Part shown: one piece after another, positions 48,356 through 57,917 of the stretch
How positions within the stretch are numbered: the stretch's first letter is position 1
How the letters are laid out: each line of letters opens with the position of its first letter
Assembly: GCF_003515945.1 (NCBI RefSeq)
Contig: NZ_QWLM01000006.1
Location: forward strand, 96,927 to 160,926
From: Dermacoccus abyssi
GTDB taxonomy: Bacteria; Actinomycetota; Actinomycetes; Actinomycetales; Dermatophilaceae
Reading direction: 5' to 3'
Length of the DNA: 64,000 nucleotides
Notes under the pieces: generated by a model
What the model was told of the DNA's origin: nothing
Databases searched by the model: none
Seen by the model: the letters and a program-made list of their open reading frames with translations, nothing else
Position numbers and translations under genes: made by a program

Positions 48356-48366
48356 GGGCAGTCACC

Positions 48367-49485
48367 TTAGCGCGGCGGAAGGTGGAGGAAGGGCACGTCG
48401 AGTTCCTGCGGCGTCATGGCGCCGTGCTGGCCGATGAGGGCGAGCACCTGATGGCTCATGACGCGCGAGTCGACGTAGCCACGGGCCGCGCGCATCGAGA
48501 CGACGACGTCGCCGAAGCGGCCCGCCGTGCCGGCGTCGAGAGCGCCGACCCAGCCGAGGTCGCTCAGTTCCTCGCGGGTGAGCACGTGGCCGTCGCTGCC
48601 GACCTCCTTGCGCCAGGCGGCGAGGACGTCGTCACGCGCGCCGGGCTCGACGTAGAGGTGCAGCGCGCGCATCTCGCCGCCAACGGTGCGCACGCCGTCG
48701 CGCAGGTGGGGGGTTTTGGCGATGTCGACGCGGGCGTCGAGCGGGACGTCGACCATGCCGTGGTCGGCCGTCAGAGTGAGGGACGTGCCGATCGGGCGCT
48801 GAGAGGCGAGGCGCTCGAAACCGCGGTCGAACGCTTCGAGTTCGGCGGCCCACTGCGGCGAATCGATGCCGTGCACGTGGCCGGCCTTGTCGACCTCGCC
48901 CCAGTAGAGATAGACGAGCCGGTGGCCACGCCGGACGGCGGCGAGCGCTGCGTCGATGCGGTCCTCGAGCGCCTCGGCGCCGTAGAACACCGCGCCGCGC
49001 AGGGCGGCGTTCGTCAGGCCGGAGCCTTCGAAGTAGTCCGGTCCAATCATCGCCGGGCGCAGGTCGGCCTGGTCGGCGCGTTCGAAGACGGTGGCGTTCG
49101 GCTGCCAGACGCGCGGTTCGGGGCCGCGCTGCCACGTCAGCTCGTTGAAGAGCATGCCGGTGGCCGGGTCGACGACCTGGTAACCGGCGAGGCCGTGGGC
49201 CCCCGGCGGCAGGCCGGTGCCGAACGTGCCCATGGAGGTGGCGGTCGTCGTCGGGAAGCCTGCGGCGAGCGTCTGAACGTGGTCGAGGTGTTCGTGGAGG
49301 AACGGCGCGTGTGCGCTGCGCTTGCGCAGGAGCCGCGCGCCGAGTCCGTCGGCGAGCACGACGATGCCCGCCTTCGCCTGCGGCAGCTTGCGCCCCTCCC
49401 CCTCGAACGCGGCGGGCGCGAGCGTGCGCGCGACCGAGGGAAGGACGGACGCGAGGCCTTCGGTGTCGTACCGGGGTGCCTTCAT
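48367..49485 (-). CDS. type I phosphodiesterase / nucleotide pyrophosphatase family protein
   Basis: A 372-residue alkaline-phosphatase-superfamily protein. The first metal site is IVVLADGLGARLL, the nucleophile region is GFPTTTATSMGTFGTGLPPGAHGLAGYQVVD (seen in pieces; Thr of TTTAT), KAGHVHGIDS and TADHGMVDVPL supply further metal ligands. There is no signal peptide, so it is probably cytoplasmic. Related proteins hydrolyse nucleotide or lipid phosphodiesters; the substrate is unknown. It is separated from DUF5998 by 13 bases and from tdk by 11, so all are probably one operon. Confidence 0.88.
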   Translation of the reverse strand: MKAPRYDTEGLASVLPSVARTLAPAAFEGEGRKLPQAKAGIVVLADGLGARLLRKRSAHAPFLHEHLDHVQTLAAGFPTTTATSMGTFGTGLPPGAHGLAGYQVVDPATGMLFNELTWQRGPEPRVWQPNATVFERADQADLRPAMIGPDYFEGSGLTNAALRGAVFYGAEALEDRIDAALAAVRRGHRLVYLYWGEVDKAGHVHGIDSPQWAAELEAFDRGFERLASQRPIGTSLTLTADHGMVDVPLDARVDIAKTPHLRDGVRTVGGEMRALHLYVEPGARDDVLAAWRKEVGSDGHVLTREELSDLGWVGALDAGTAGRFGDVVVSMRAARGYVDSRVMSHQVLALIGQHGAMTPQELDVPFLHLPPR

Positions 49486-49498
49486 GGAGTGGGCCCGG

Positions 49499-50095
49499 TC
49501 AGCGTCGGCCGACGACGGCCGACAGGGCGTTGGCGAAGCTCATGGCCTGGTTGAGGCTGCCTTCACCCTCGGCGTCGGCGGAGATACGCAGGCTGATGTC
49601 ATCGCCGGTGATCGTGCCGTCGTAGCCGTGGTCGGCGTCGCACTGCGGGTCGCCGCACGTGGCGGGCAGCAGATCGACGCGGCTCACGGTCCCCCACCCG
49701 ACGGTGAGCGTCACCTCGCGCCCCAGCGTGCCCGGGCGGTAGGTCTCGGCGTCGGCGACGACGTGCGTCAGCGTCACGCCGCGCACGAACGACAGGGCCA
49801 CGGCCTCCGACGTCGCGGTGACGGCCGAGTGCCCCGAGCCGGGCCCGTGGGTGCGCGGGTCGGCGTGGTCGTCGGCGTGCGCGATGACGAGCTTGTGCGG
49901 GGTGAGCGCGAGAACCGTGATGTGGCGGTGGAATTCGTCCTGGTCGAACGTCGTCTCGAGGTGCACGAGGTGGTGACGCACCTCGTCACCGGCGAGCGCC
50001 GTGGTGACGACGTCGCCGACGAGAGCCGGGAAGTAACCGGCCTTCTCGATGTCGCGGACGAGGTCGGCGGGCAGGGTGGCAGACATGCGTGCCAT
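49499..50095 (-). CDS. DUF5998 family protein
   Basis: A 198-residue actinobacterial protein of DUF5998, function unknown. It begins with the family's LPADLVRDIEKAGYFPALVGDVV, then VRHHLVHLETTFDQDEFHRHITVLALT and HPRTHG-like segments, and has GWGTVSRVDLLPATCGDPQCDADHGYDGTI-type sequence, with two close cysteines. Three in-frame ATGs compete (50098, 50095, 50086); aaggtggg suits 50095 best. It is downstream of the large GNAT-acyl-CoA synthetase gene (44-base gap) in the same direction. Confidence 0.8.
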   Translation of the reverse strand: MARMSATLPADLVRDIEKAGYFPALVGDVVTTALAGDEVRHHLVHLETTFDQDEFHRHITVLALTPHKLVIAHADDHADPRTHGPGSGHSAVTATSEAVALSFVRGVTLTHVVADAETYRPGTLGREVTLTVGWGTVSRVDLLPATCGDPQCDADHGYDGTITGDDISLRISADAEGEGSLNQAMSFANALSAVVGRR

Positions 50096-50139
50096 CATCC
50101 CACCTTCGTCGCCCCCGGCGCGTGTCGGTCGCCCGAACC

Positions 50140-52815
50140 TCACGTCATGGCCCGGCGCCCGGAATCCTGGCGCAGCGAGTGCGGCGCCAGCGTGATGCGG
50201 GCGCCCAGGACATCAAGGCCGGTGGGGTTGGTGCTCACCGGGTTGAGTTCGAGGTGGGCGATCTCGGGGTTCTCGTCGGCGAGGATCGCGACGCGCGAGA
50301 CGAGGTCTTCGATGGCGGCGCGATCGGCGGCGGTGCCGTGGCTGCCGTCGAGCAGCGGCCACGCCTTGATGGAGCTGACGAGGTCGGAGACGTCGCTCGT
50401 CGTGAGGGGCGGGATGCGGTAGCCGACGTCGTCGAGCAGGTCGGTGGGCGGGCCGCTGACGGAGAACGTGACGACGGGGCCGAAGAGCGGGTCCTCCGAG
50501 CTCGTCACGACGCAGCCGATGCCCGGCGTCGCCATCGACTGGACGACGAACTGGTCGGCCCCGAACTGGGTGAGGCGTTCCTCGAGCGCTTCGAAGGCCT
50601 CGACGACGGCGAGCGGCGAGCGCAGGTCGGCGCGCAGGGAGCTCGCCACCTGGTGGCGCACCTCCGGAGCGATCGACTTCACGACGACGGGGAAGCCGAG
50701 CTTCTCGGCTGCAGCGACGGCTTCCTTCGAGGTGCGCACCGGAATCGACTGCCACACGGAGATGCCGGCAAGACCGAGGAACTCGGCGACCTCGTCACCG
50801 GTGAGGTCGCGGCCCTCGGGCTGCTCGGTCATGACGCGGCGCACCATGGCGCGCACGCCCTTGCGGTCGATGCCCTCCGGCGCGAGGGGCTCACCGCGGT
50901 CGCGCTGGAGCCAGCCGGCGTAGTTCGTCACGGCGGCCAGGGCGCGGATCCCGTCCTCGGGCATGGGGTACGACGGCGTGACGACGCGCTCGCCGTCAGG
51001 GCTCGTGGCGGTGAGGGCCTCGGACGCGCCGTGGATGCCGAGGAAGGTGGTGATGCACGGCTTGTCGTAGCAGGCGCTCACCTCCGCGACGGCCCGCGCC
51101 ACCTCGGTGCCGCCGGAGATGAGCGGCGGGATGAACGAGGCGATGACGGTGTCCACCGATTCGTCCTCGAAGGCTGCGACGAGGGCGTCGCGGAAGCTCT
51201 CGACGTCGGCATCGGGCGCGAGGGCGACAGGGCCCCGCGTCACCTCGAGCTTCCAGCTCAGTGCGGCGTCACCGCAGAGCGCGCCGAGGGCGTCGGAGTT
51301 CGTCACGACGGCGACGCGGCGCCCCTTGGGCAGCGGCTGGTTGATGACGAGCTGGGCGACGTCGAACAGCTGGTGGACGTTGCCGACGCGGATGACGCCG
51401 CTCTGGCGCAGCATCTCGCGGAACGCGGCCGGGCTCGTGCGGGTCTCGCGGACGCGGTGGCCCGGGGGCACACCGAACGCTGAGACCTCAGGCTTGACGA
51501 CGATGACGGGCTTGCGCAGCGCGAGCTGACGGGCGATGCGCGTGAACTTGCGCGGGTTACCGACCGACTCGAGGTAGAGGCCGACGGCGTGGGTTTCGTC
51601 GTCGTCGATCCAGTACTGCATGAGGTCGTTGCCGGAGACGTCGATGCGGTTGCCGGCGGACGCGAAGTCGGAAAGACCGAGGCCACGACGCCCGGCGCTG
51701 GCGAGAACCGCGATGCCGAGCGCGCCGCTCTGGGCGAAGAGGCCGAGGTGGCCGGCGGGCGGCATCTCGTAGGCGATGGAGGCGTTGAGGCGCGTGTCGG
51801 CGCGCGTGTTGATGAGGCCGAAGCTGCTCGGGCCGACGACGCGCATGCCCTGGCTGCGCGCGAGGCTGAGCAGTTCGGCCTGACGCTCGGCGCCCTCGGC
51901 GGAGCCGGTCTCGGCGAACCCGGAGGAGACGACGAGCAGCGCCTTGACGCCGGCCGGGCCGCACTCGCGCACGACGTCGAGCACCTGCGCGGCAGGCACG
52001 GCGATGATCGCAAGATCGACGCGGCCCTCGATGTCGCCGAGGCTGCGCACGGTGCGGTAGCCGTCAATCTCCTCGACGCTGGGGTGGACGACGTCGACGC
52101 GACCGGTGAACCCACCCTCACGCAGGTTGGCGAGCACGCGCCCACCGACCGACGGGCCCTTGCTCGAGACGCCGATGACGGCGACGGACGACGGGTTGAG
52201 CAGGGCGCGCACCGACTGCGATTCGCTGCGCTGCTCGCGCGCGAGGCGCACGGCCTGCGACTTCTCGTTCGGTTCGATCTCGAACCGCACGGAGATGACG
52301 CCGTCGTCGAAGTTGCGCTTGACGTCGTAGCCGGCCTCGGTGAAGACCTGGATCATCTTGCGGTTCTGCGGCAGCACGTCGGCGACGAACTCGGCGACGC
52401 CGTTCTCGGCGCCGATGGCGGCAAGGTGTTCGAGCATGACGGAGCCGACGCCGCGGCCCTGGAAGCTGTCGGCGATGTTGAAGGCGACCTCGGCCGAGGG
52501 AGCATCCGGCCCACCGAGGCGGTCGTAGCGGCCGATGCCGATGATGTCGTCACCCACGAGACCGACGAGGGCGACGCGCTCGACGTGGTCGACGTGGGTG
52601 AAACGCGTGACGTCACGGTCACTCAGGCGCTTGATGGGGGCGAAGAAGCGCAGGTAGATGGACTCTTCGCTCTGGGCAGCGTGAAAGCGGTGAAGGCGTT
52701 CCGCGTCGTCAGGGCCGATGGGGCGCACGTGCGCCACGGAGCCGTCACGCAGGACGACGTCGGCCTCCCACTCGCGCGGGTAATCGGCTGACGCGGACTC
52801 CACCTCATCGCTCAT
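50140..52815 (-). CDS. GNAT domain fused to an ADP-forming acyl-CoA synthetase-like protein
   Basis: An 891-residue protein in three parts. Residues about 20-165 are a GNAT acetyltransferase (ADVVLRDGSVAHVRPIGPDDAE, SFQGRGVGSVMLEHLAAIGAENG). Residues about 200-480 are a CoA-binding/CoA-ligase pair (SVAVIGVSSKGPSVGGRVLANL, VVSSGFAETGSA, LGLFAQSGALGIAVL). The C-terminal part is an ATP-grasp domain (EFLGLAGISVWQSIPVRTSKEAV, FPVVVKSIAPEVRHQV). This arrangement is the one known from bacterial Pat-type lysine acetyltransferases, where GNAT acetylates proteins such as acetyl-CoA synthetase. ATG 52815 begins it. Confidence 0.85.
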   Translation of the reverse strand: MSDEVESASADYPREWEADVVLRDGSVAHVRPIGPDDAERLHRFHAAQSEESIYLRFFAPIKRLSDRDVTRFTHVDHVERVALVGLVGDDIIGIGRYDRLGGPDAPSAEVAFNIADSFQGRGVGSVMLEHLAAIGAENGVAEFVADVLPQNRKMIQVFTEAGYDVKRNFDDGVISVRFEIEPNEKSQAVRLAREQRSESQSVRALLNPSSVAVIGVSSKGPSVGGRVLANLREGGFTGRVDVVHPSVEEIDGYRTVRSLGDIEGRVDLAIIAVPAAQVLDVVRECGPAGVKALLVVSSGFAETGSAEGAERQAELLSLARSQGMRVVGPSSFGLINTRADTRLNASIAYEMPPAGHLGLFAQSGALGIAVLASAGRRGLGLSDFASAGNRIDVSGNDLMQYWIDDDETHAVGLYLESVGNPRKFTRIARQLALRKPVIVVKPEVSAFGVPPGHRVRETRTSPAAFREMLRQSGVIRVGNVHQLFDVAQLVINQPLPKGRRVAVVTNSDALGALCGDAALSWKLEVTRGPVALAPDADVESFRDALVAAFEDESVDTVIASFIPPLISGGTEVARAVAEVSACYDKPCITTFLGIHGASEALTATSPDGERVVTPSYPMPEDGIRALAAVTNYAGWLQRDRGEPLAPEGIDRKGVRAMVRRVMTEQPEGRDLTGDEVAEFLGLAGISVWQSIPVRTSKEAVAAAEKLGFPVVVKSIAPEVRHQVASSLRADLRSPLAVVEAFEALEERLTQFGADQFVVQSMATPGIGCVVTSSEDPLFGPVVTFSVSGPPTDLLDDVGYRIPPLTTSDVSDLVSSIKAWPLLDGSHGTAADRAAIEDLVSRVAILADENPEIAHLELNPVSTNPTGLDVLGARITLAPHSLRQDSGRRAMT

Positions 52816-52823
52816 GACTTCAT

Positions 52824-54194
52824 TCAACCACCGTGGCCTGCGACGGACGTGTGAGTCCAGCGGCCTCCTCGATCGCTCGATCGCCACAGCTCGCCGTCGG
52901 TGCGTGAGAGGGCGAGGAACTCCTGGCCGAGGGTGCGCACATCATCCATGCCACCGGTGGGCGCGTCCTCGCCGCCGCTCGATTCGCTCCAGCTGCGGCC
53001 ACCGTCGGAGGAGACGCGCAGCGGGTTGTCGTCGGAGGTGCGCGTCGTGGCGTCGGCGGCAGTACGCGGGCCGCCGGAGGCCGCGACGATGTGTTCGCCG
53101 TCGGACGTGGCCAGCGAGATGCCGCCCTGGGTGGGCAGCGACAGGTTGCCGGTGCCGAGAAGTTGCCAGGTGCCACCGCCGTCGGTGCTCGTGACGGTGG
53201 TGAAGCTCGTCGTCTTGGCGGAGACGGCCTCGTCGCAGACGGCGACGAGACGGTTGGTGCCGTTGCCCGCGATGGCGCTGAACGGCTTTCCGCTGCAGGC
53301 TGATCCGGGGTTGAGGGGTGCGAGGCTGTCGCCGGCCAGACGCCAGGCACCGGGGGCGTCCCCGCTGCCGGGTTCGTTGCCGGCGAGGACGATGAGGCTG
53401 TCACCACCGACGACGAGGTCCGCGGCGTCGATCTGGCTCGTGGGCGTCGCGGCGGCGATCGTCTGGGCCAACCGCGGGGTGTCTCCGCCGCCGAGGCGGG
53501 AGATCTCCAGACGGCCCGAGCAGGTGCCCTGGATGCAGCCCGACGCCGTGAGCGCGAGGGTTTGTTTGTCGTGGACGACGACGTCGAGGACGTTGCTTCC
53601 GGGGTGCTCGACGTGGGTGAAGGTGCGCCCGCCGTCGTGGGTGGCCCACAGGTCGCCGCCGTAGACGTAGCCCGTGGTCGGCGAGGTGAAGAGCACTTCG
53701 CTCAGCGCGCCGGCGGGTTGGACGCGCGGCTGCGTGGCCCCGGTTGCCGCAGACGTGTCGGCGGAGCTGAACGTGTGCATCTGCGTCCACGTCTTGCCGT
53801 CGTCGGTGGAGCGCACGAGGGCGGGGCACGGCGTGCCCGAGCAGTCGCCTTCCCCGAGGCCGAAGAGGGTGTCGTCACCTGCGTTGGTCACCGACCAGAG
53901 GACGAACTTCTTGTCGACCGCCGAGATGGTCTGCTCGCCTTCGACGTCCGCGGCGCCACCGGGCGCCGGGGGCTGAGCCTGTTGGGCATCGGCGACGGTC
54001 TCCCCCTGGGCGACGCCGGTGGGCGCGAAGGGGTCGCGCACGATGGTCCACGCGCCGATGAGGCAGAGCCCGATGGCGCCGAAGGCTGCCAGCTGGGCGA
54101 TCCACGAACGTTGCGGTGCGAGACGGCGCAGCCAGCCGGGCACGCGGCGCTCACGCGCGGGGGTGCACGGGGCCTGCTCGCTCGGCGGTGTCAC
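52824..54194 (-). CDS. membrane-anchored BNR/sialidase-repeat protein
   Basis: A 456-residue protein with one N-terminal membrane helix (LAAFGAIGLCLIGAWTIV, about residues 35-52) and a large outer domain carrying BNR-type repeats: STDDGKTW, THDGGRTF, STDGGGTW, SSDGGRSW and SSDRGGRW. These build a beta-propeller resembling Ycf48/sialidase-like proteins. Two Cys pairs (GDCSGTPCPAL, and CIQGTCSG) could form disulfides. No enzymatic site is evident. It starts 47 bases after the end of glycerate kinase on the same strand. Confidence 0.78.
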   Translation of the reverse strand: MTPPSEQAPCTPARERRVPGWLRRLAPQRSWIAQLAAFGAIGLCLIGAWTIVRDPFAPTGVAQGETVADAQQAQPPAPGGAADVEGEQTISAVDKKFVLWSVTNAGDDTLFGLGEGDCSGTPCPALVRSTDDGKTWTQMHTFSSADTSAATGATQPRVQPAGALSEVLFTSPTTGYVYGGDLWATHDGGRTFTHVEHPGSNVLDVVVHDKQTLALTASGCIQGTCSGRLEISRLGGGDTPRLAQTIAAATPTSQIDAADLVVGGDSLIVLAGNEPGSGDAPGAWRLAGDSLAPLNPGSACSGKPFSAIAGNGTNRLVAVCDEAVSAKTTSFTTVTSTDGGGTWQLLGTGNLSLPTQGGISLATSDGEHIVAASGGPRTAADATTRTSDDNPLRVSSDGGRSWSESSGGEDAPTGGMDDVRTLGQEFLALSRTDGELWRSSDRGGRWTHTSVAGHGG

Positions 54195-54241
54195 GAGGAA
54201 AGGGTATCGAGCCGGGCGCCGTCACCGACGACGCCGCGCCT

Positions 54242-55366
54242 CTAGCGAATTCGCTCGACGGCCGACGCCGCTGCCTTTTCGAGGTCGGCTCCGGTGTTGG
54301 CGAGCGCCTCGTCGAGGTCGGTGTAGCCGGTGTGGATCGGCTCGACGGCGACGATCGTGTCGTCGATGAGAGCGCGCCCCTCCGGGCGGACCTCTCCCCC
54401 GAGCATGACGACGGGCACGCCGTGACGGCGGGCGATTTCGGCGACGCCCCAGGGCGTCTTGCCGAAGCGGGTCTGCCCGTCGATGCGGCCTTCGCCGGTG
54501 AGCACGAGGTCGGCGTCACGCACGGCCTCTTCGAGACCCACGGCCTCGGCGACGACCTCAAGGCCAGGCCGGAGCGTCGCACCCGTGAGAGCGAGGAACG
54601 CCGCACCGAGTCCCCCGGCAGCACCCGCCCCGGGCAGGTCGCGGACCTCGCGGCCTGTGGCCGTCTCGAGAACGTCGGCCCATCCTGCGAGCACCGTCTC
54701 GATGACGGGCACCCGCGCGGGCGTCACGCCCTTCTGCGGCCCGAAGACGGCGGTGGCGCCGTCGGGCCCGAGCAGCGGGTTCGTCACGTCACTGGCCAGG
54801 ATCACCTCGACACCCGCAAGCCGCGGGTCGAGCTCCGACAGGTCGAGCGACGCCACGTTGTTCATGCCCTCGGGCGTCGGAGTGACCGGCCTGCGGTTGG
54901 AGTCGAGCAATCGCCCACCGAGAGCGGAGATCATGCCCGCGCCACCGTCGTTCGTTGCCGATCCTCCGAGGCCGATGACGACCCGGCGCGGGTCGAGATC
55001 GAGCGCGGCCGAGACGAGGTGCCCCACGCCAGAGCTGCAGGAGAGGTACGGGTCGCGCAGTTCCAACTCGATGTGATGCAGCCCGGCCCCCTGCGCGACG
55101 TCAACGACGGCGAGGCGTTCCGAAGCGACCCACCCGAGCTCAGCTGTGCGAGGACGTCCGAGCGCGTCCGTGATGTCCACGGCGATCAGCTGACCGCCCA
55201 GCGCCGCCATGAGGGTTTCGGTTGTGCCTTCTCCCCCGTCGGCCACCGGCAATTCGACGACGTCCGCCGACGGAAGGACGCCGCGCACTCCCCGAGCCAG
55301 CGCTGCGGCGGCGTCGACCGCCGAGAGCGCTTCCTTGTAGGAATCGGGGGCACAGACAACCTTCAT
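54242..55366 (-). CDS. glycerate kinase
   Basis: A 374-residue glycerate 2-kinase (GlxK/GarK-type family) forming phosphoglycerate from glycerate and ATP. It begins MKVVCAPDSYKEALSAVDAAAALARG, has ELPVADGGEGTTETLM, VIGLGGSATNDGGAGMISALGG (the family's most characteristic segment), and ends DLVLTGEGRIDGQTRFGKTPWGVA. It is upstream of the BNR gene and 16 bases downstream of the stress protein. Confidence 0.92.
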   Translation of the reverse strand: MKVVCAPDSYKEALSAVDAAAALARGVRGVLPSADVVELPVADGGEGTTETLMAALGGQLIAVDITDALGRPRTAELGWVASERLAVVDVAQGAGLHHIELELRDPYLSCSSGVGHLVSAALDLDPRRVVIGLGGSATNDGGAGMISALGGRLLDSNRRPVTPTPEGMNNVASLDLSELDPRLAGVEVILASDVTNPLLGPDGATAVFGPQKGVTPARVPVIETVLAGWADVLETATGREVRDLPGAGAAGGLGAAFLALTGATLRPGLEVVAEAVGLEEAVRDADLVLTGEGRIDGQTRFGKTPWGVAEIARRHGVPVVMLGGEVRPEGRALIDDTIVAVEPIHTGYTDLDEALANTGADLEKAAASAVERIR

Positions 55367-55382
55367 GGGGCTGACCTCGTTC

Positions 55383-56231
55383 TCATTCGCCTCGCGGGGC
55401 GACGATCATCGGGATGGGCAGGTGGGCGAGCATCCGGCTCGCCACTGTACCGATGAAGGTCTGTTTGCCCTGCGCCAGGCGGGACGAACCGATGATGAGC
55501 GCGCTGTCGGGCTTCCACTCGATGTTCGCGATGGCCTCCTTGAGGTTCTTGCCCTGACCGACGTGAGACGTCACTTCGTCCACGTCGACCTCCTCGGCGG
55601 CACGCTCGAGCGCCGCCCGCACGCTTTCGACGCGTTCGTCCGGGACGTCGACGTCCGTGCCGAGCTCGAGCAGTGAGACGAGCCGCAGCGGAAGGCTGAC
55701 GCGCTCGACGCCGCGGATGGCTTCCTCGAGGATCCGGCCGGCGCCGGCGCGGGGCCCGACCGCAGCGACGAGTTCGGTCAATTCAGCAGGAGCGTCCTTG
55801 CGGTAGCCGCGCGGAGCCATCGCGACCGGCACCGGCGAGGCGTGCAGGAGCGCGGTGACGATGGCGTTCGTCGTGAGCGCCCGGGTGCCGGGGCCCGCGC
55901 CGATGAGGATGAGATCGGCGTCGATCTCCTCGGCGGCGTCGAGCACGCCCGCCGCGACAGAACTGCTCCGACGCACGTGGAGGACGACGCCGTCGAGGTC
56001 GGTCAGCGCGTCGAGGTGCTTCTGCACGCGCTCACTGGCCTGGCGCACGACCTCCTGGGTGAAGCTGACATCGCCGAACGTGTGGGCGCCGAACGTCTCC
56101 TCGCGCACGACGTAGACGACGGCGAGCTCGGCCCGGAAGGTGCGGGCGAGCGTAGCGCCGAGGGCGAGCGCGTCCTTGGAGCGGGAGTCGCCGCCCCACG
56201 CCACGAGATATCGCACGGTCGAGTCGCTCAT
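55383..56231 (-). CDS. universal stress protein, two UspA domains
   Basis: A 282-residue protein with two tandem Usp folds. The first (residues about 1-140) has RYLVAWGGDSRSKDALALGATLAR and LIGAGPGTRALTTNAIVTALL, and the second (about 140-282) has DSALIIGSSRLAQGKQTFIGTVASRML; both show the G-x2-G-x9-G/S-T style of ATP-binding. These proteins adjust stress responses. It overlaps the permease stop by four bases, so they are co-translated. Confidence 0.87.
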   Translation of the reverse strand: MSDSTVRYLVAWGGDSRSKDALALGATLARTFRAELAVVYVVREETFGAHTFGDVSFTQEVVRQASERVQKHLDALTDLDGVVLHVRRSSSVAAGVLDAAEEIDADLILIGAGPGTRALTTNAIVTALLHASPVPVAMAPRGYRKDAPAELTELVAAVGPRAGAGRILEEAIRGVERVSLPLRLVSLLELGTDVDVPDERVESVRAALERAAEEVDVDEVTSHVGQGKNLKEAIANIEWKPDSALIIGSSRLAQGKQTFIGTVASRMLAHLPIPMIVAPRGE

Positions 56232-57916
56232 CGTGGTTCACCTTCGCCTGTTGTGTGGTTCGGCCCTGTCGGCACACCGCTGAGACCGCCGTCGGTGACG
56301 AGGTCGCCTTCCTGCGTGATCGTGACGTCGCCGCCGATGACGCCGTACTGGGTGCCCTCGGCGCGCCAGCGCTGAAGGTCTTCGAACGAGCCGGTGCGCA
56401 GCGTCCGCCCCCGGAAGAACGCCGCATCCCGCGACCACTGCAGGGCCATGAGCGCGAAGCCACCCAGGAGCGAAACGACACCGACGACGACCACGGCGCC
56501 GAACCCCCAGATGGTCACGTTCTTGCCGTTGTCGTCGAGCAGGTAGTCGGGTTCGGCGTACGACTTCACGGCGTAGGCGAACATGAGGAAGAGGAACGCT
56601 CCGCCGAGGCACGGAATGAGTCCGCGGTTGACGAAGTGGCGCGCCGAAGTGCGTAGCGAGTGCCGGTAGAACCAGGCACACGCGAAGCCGGTGATGCCGT
56701 AGTAGAAGGCGATCTGCAGCCCGATCGCGCCGATGAGCGCGCCGAGGATGTTCGTGCTGATGAGGGTCATGAGCAGGTAGAAACCTGCCGAGACGATGCC
56801 CATCCCGAGCGTCGACCACGTCGGGGTCTGGTAACGCGGGTGGACGGTGGAGAACTTGGCCGGCAGCGCGCGGAACACGCCCATCGACAGGGCGGTGCGC
56901 GCCGTCGGGAGGACCGTCGTCTGCGTCGAGGCGGCCGACGAGGTGAGAATCGAAATGGCCAGGAGCGCCAGCCCGGCGTGGCCGAGGAAGGTGTCACCGA
57001 AGAGCGACGGACCGATCGCGGTGAACACGTCGTCGGCGTTGGATTCGTTGCCGAGCCCGATGCCCTTGTCCCCCGTTCCGGCGAACGCGACGGTGGCGAT
57101 GGAGACGAAGACGTAGATGACGAGGAGCAGCAGCGTCGAGATGACGGCGGCACGGCCCGGCGTGCGGCTGGGGTCGTCGGCTTCCTCGTTCGTCGAGACG
57201 GCCGAATCCCAACCCCAGTAGATGAACACGGCGAGCAGCACTGTCGAGGACAGCACCGACATCGAGAGTCCACTCGGCCACAGCCACGACAGCGACGGCT
57301 TCGCCGAGCCTGCTGGGGCGCTGCCGGAGTAGACCTTCCACAGCGCCACCCCGACGACCATGATGAGCGTGAGCACCTCGATCGTCAGCAGCGCGTACTG
57401 CAGGCGGGCGGAGACCTCGATGCCGCGGAACGAGATCCATGTCATGACGCCGATCCACAGGAGGCCGGCGGCGGTGGACCAGAACGTGCTCGAGTCAAGG
57501 CTGTTGTGCAGACCGAGTTCATTCGCGAGGGTGAACGAGTAGGCTCCGGCGATCTGGGCGAGGTTGGCCATGACGATGATGTCGGCGATGACGATGCCCC
57601 AACCGCCCATCCAGCCGGCCACGGGGCCGAAGGCGCGGGTCACCCAGGTGAAGGTGGTGCCGCAGTCGGGTTCGGCCTCGTTGAGCTCTCGGTAGGCCAC
57701 CGCGATGAAGTACATGGGCAGGAAGGCCAGCAGCATGATGGCGGGCGCCTTGAAGCCCGCGCCACCCGCGACGACGAAGCCGAGCGTTGCGGCGAGTGAG
57801 TACGCGGGTGCCGTCGAGGCCACGCCGACGACCACGCTCCCGGTGAGGCTCAGGGCGCCCGCGCGAAGCCCCTTGCCCTCGGTGACGACGGTCGCGCCCG
57901 ATCCTGCGTCGCTCAT
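56228..57916 (-). CDS. APC-family amino-acid permease
   Basis: A 562-residue transporter with about twelve hydrophobic segments. It begins with the APC pattern LSLTGSVVVGVASTAPAYSLAATLG, then NEAEPDCGTTFTWVTRAFGPVAGWMGGWGI, and FIYWGWDSAVSTNEEADDPSRTPGRAAV. The soluble C-terminal about 70 residues are hydrophilic and end GPNHTTGEGEPR. ATG 57916 is chosen. The gene overlaps the stress protein gene and lies one base after the saccharopine-dehydrogenase-like gene, so the three form one operon, which suggests uptake and conversion of an amino acid or amine. Confidence 0.88.
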   Translation of the reverse strand: MSDAGSGATVVTEGKGLRAGALSLTGSVVVGVASTAPAYSLAATLGFVVAGGAGFKAPAIMLLAFLPMYFIAVAYRELNEAEPDCGTTFTWVTRAFGPVAGWMGGWGIVIADIIVMANLAQIAGAYSFTLANELGLHNSLDSSTFWSTAAGLLWIGVMTWISFRGIEVSARLQYALLTIEVLTLIMVVGVALWKVYSGSAPAGSAKPSLSWLWPSGLSMSVLSSTVLLAVFIYWGWDSAVSTNEEADDPSRTPGRAAVISTLLLLVIYVFVSIATVAFAGTGDKGIGLGNESNADDVFTAIGPSLFGDTFLGHAGLALLAISILTSSAASTQTTVLPTARTALSMGVFRALPAKFSTVHPRYQTPTWSTLGMGIVSAGFYLLMTLISTNILGALIGAIGLQIAFYYGITGFACAWFYRHSLRTSARHFVNRGLIPCLGGAFLFLMFAYAVKSYAEPDYLLDDNGKNVTIWGFGAVVVVGVVSLLGGFALMALQWSRDAAFFRGRTLRTGSFEDLQRWRAEGTQYGVIGGDVTITQEGDLVTDGGLSGVPTGPNHTTGEGEPR

Positions 57917-57917
57917 C

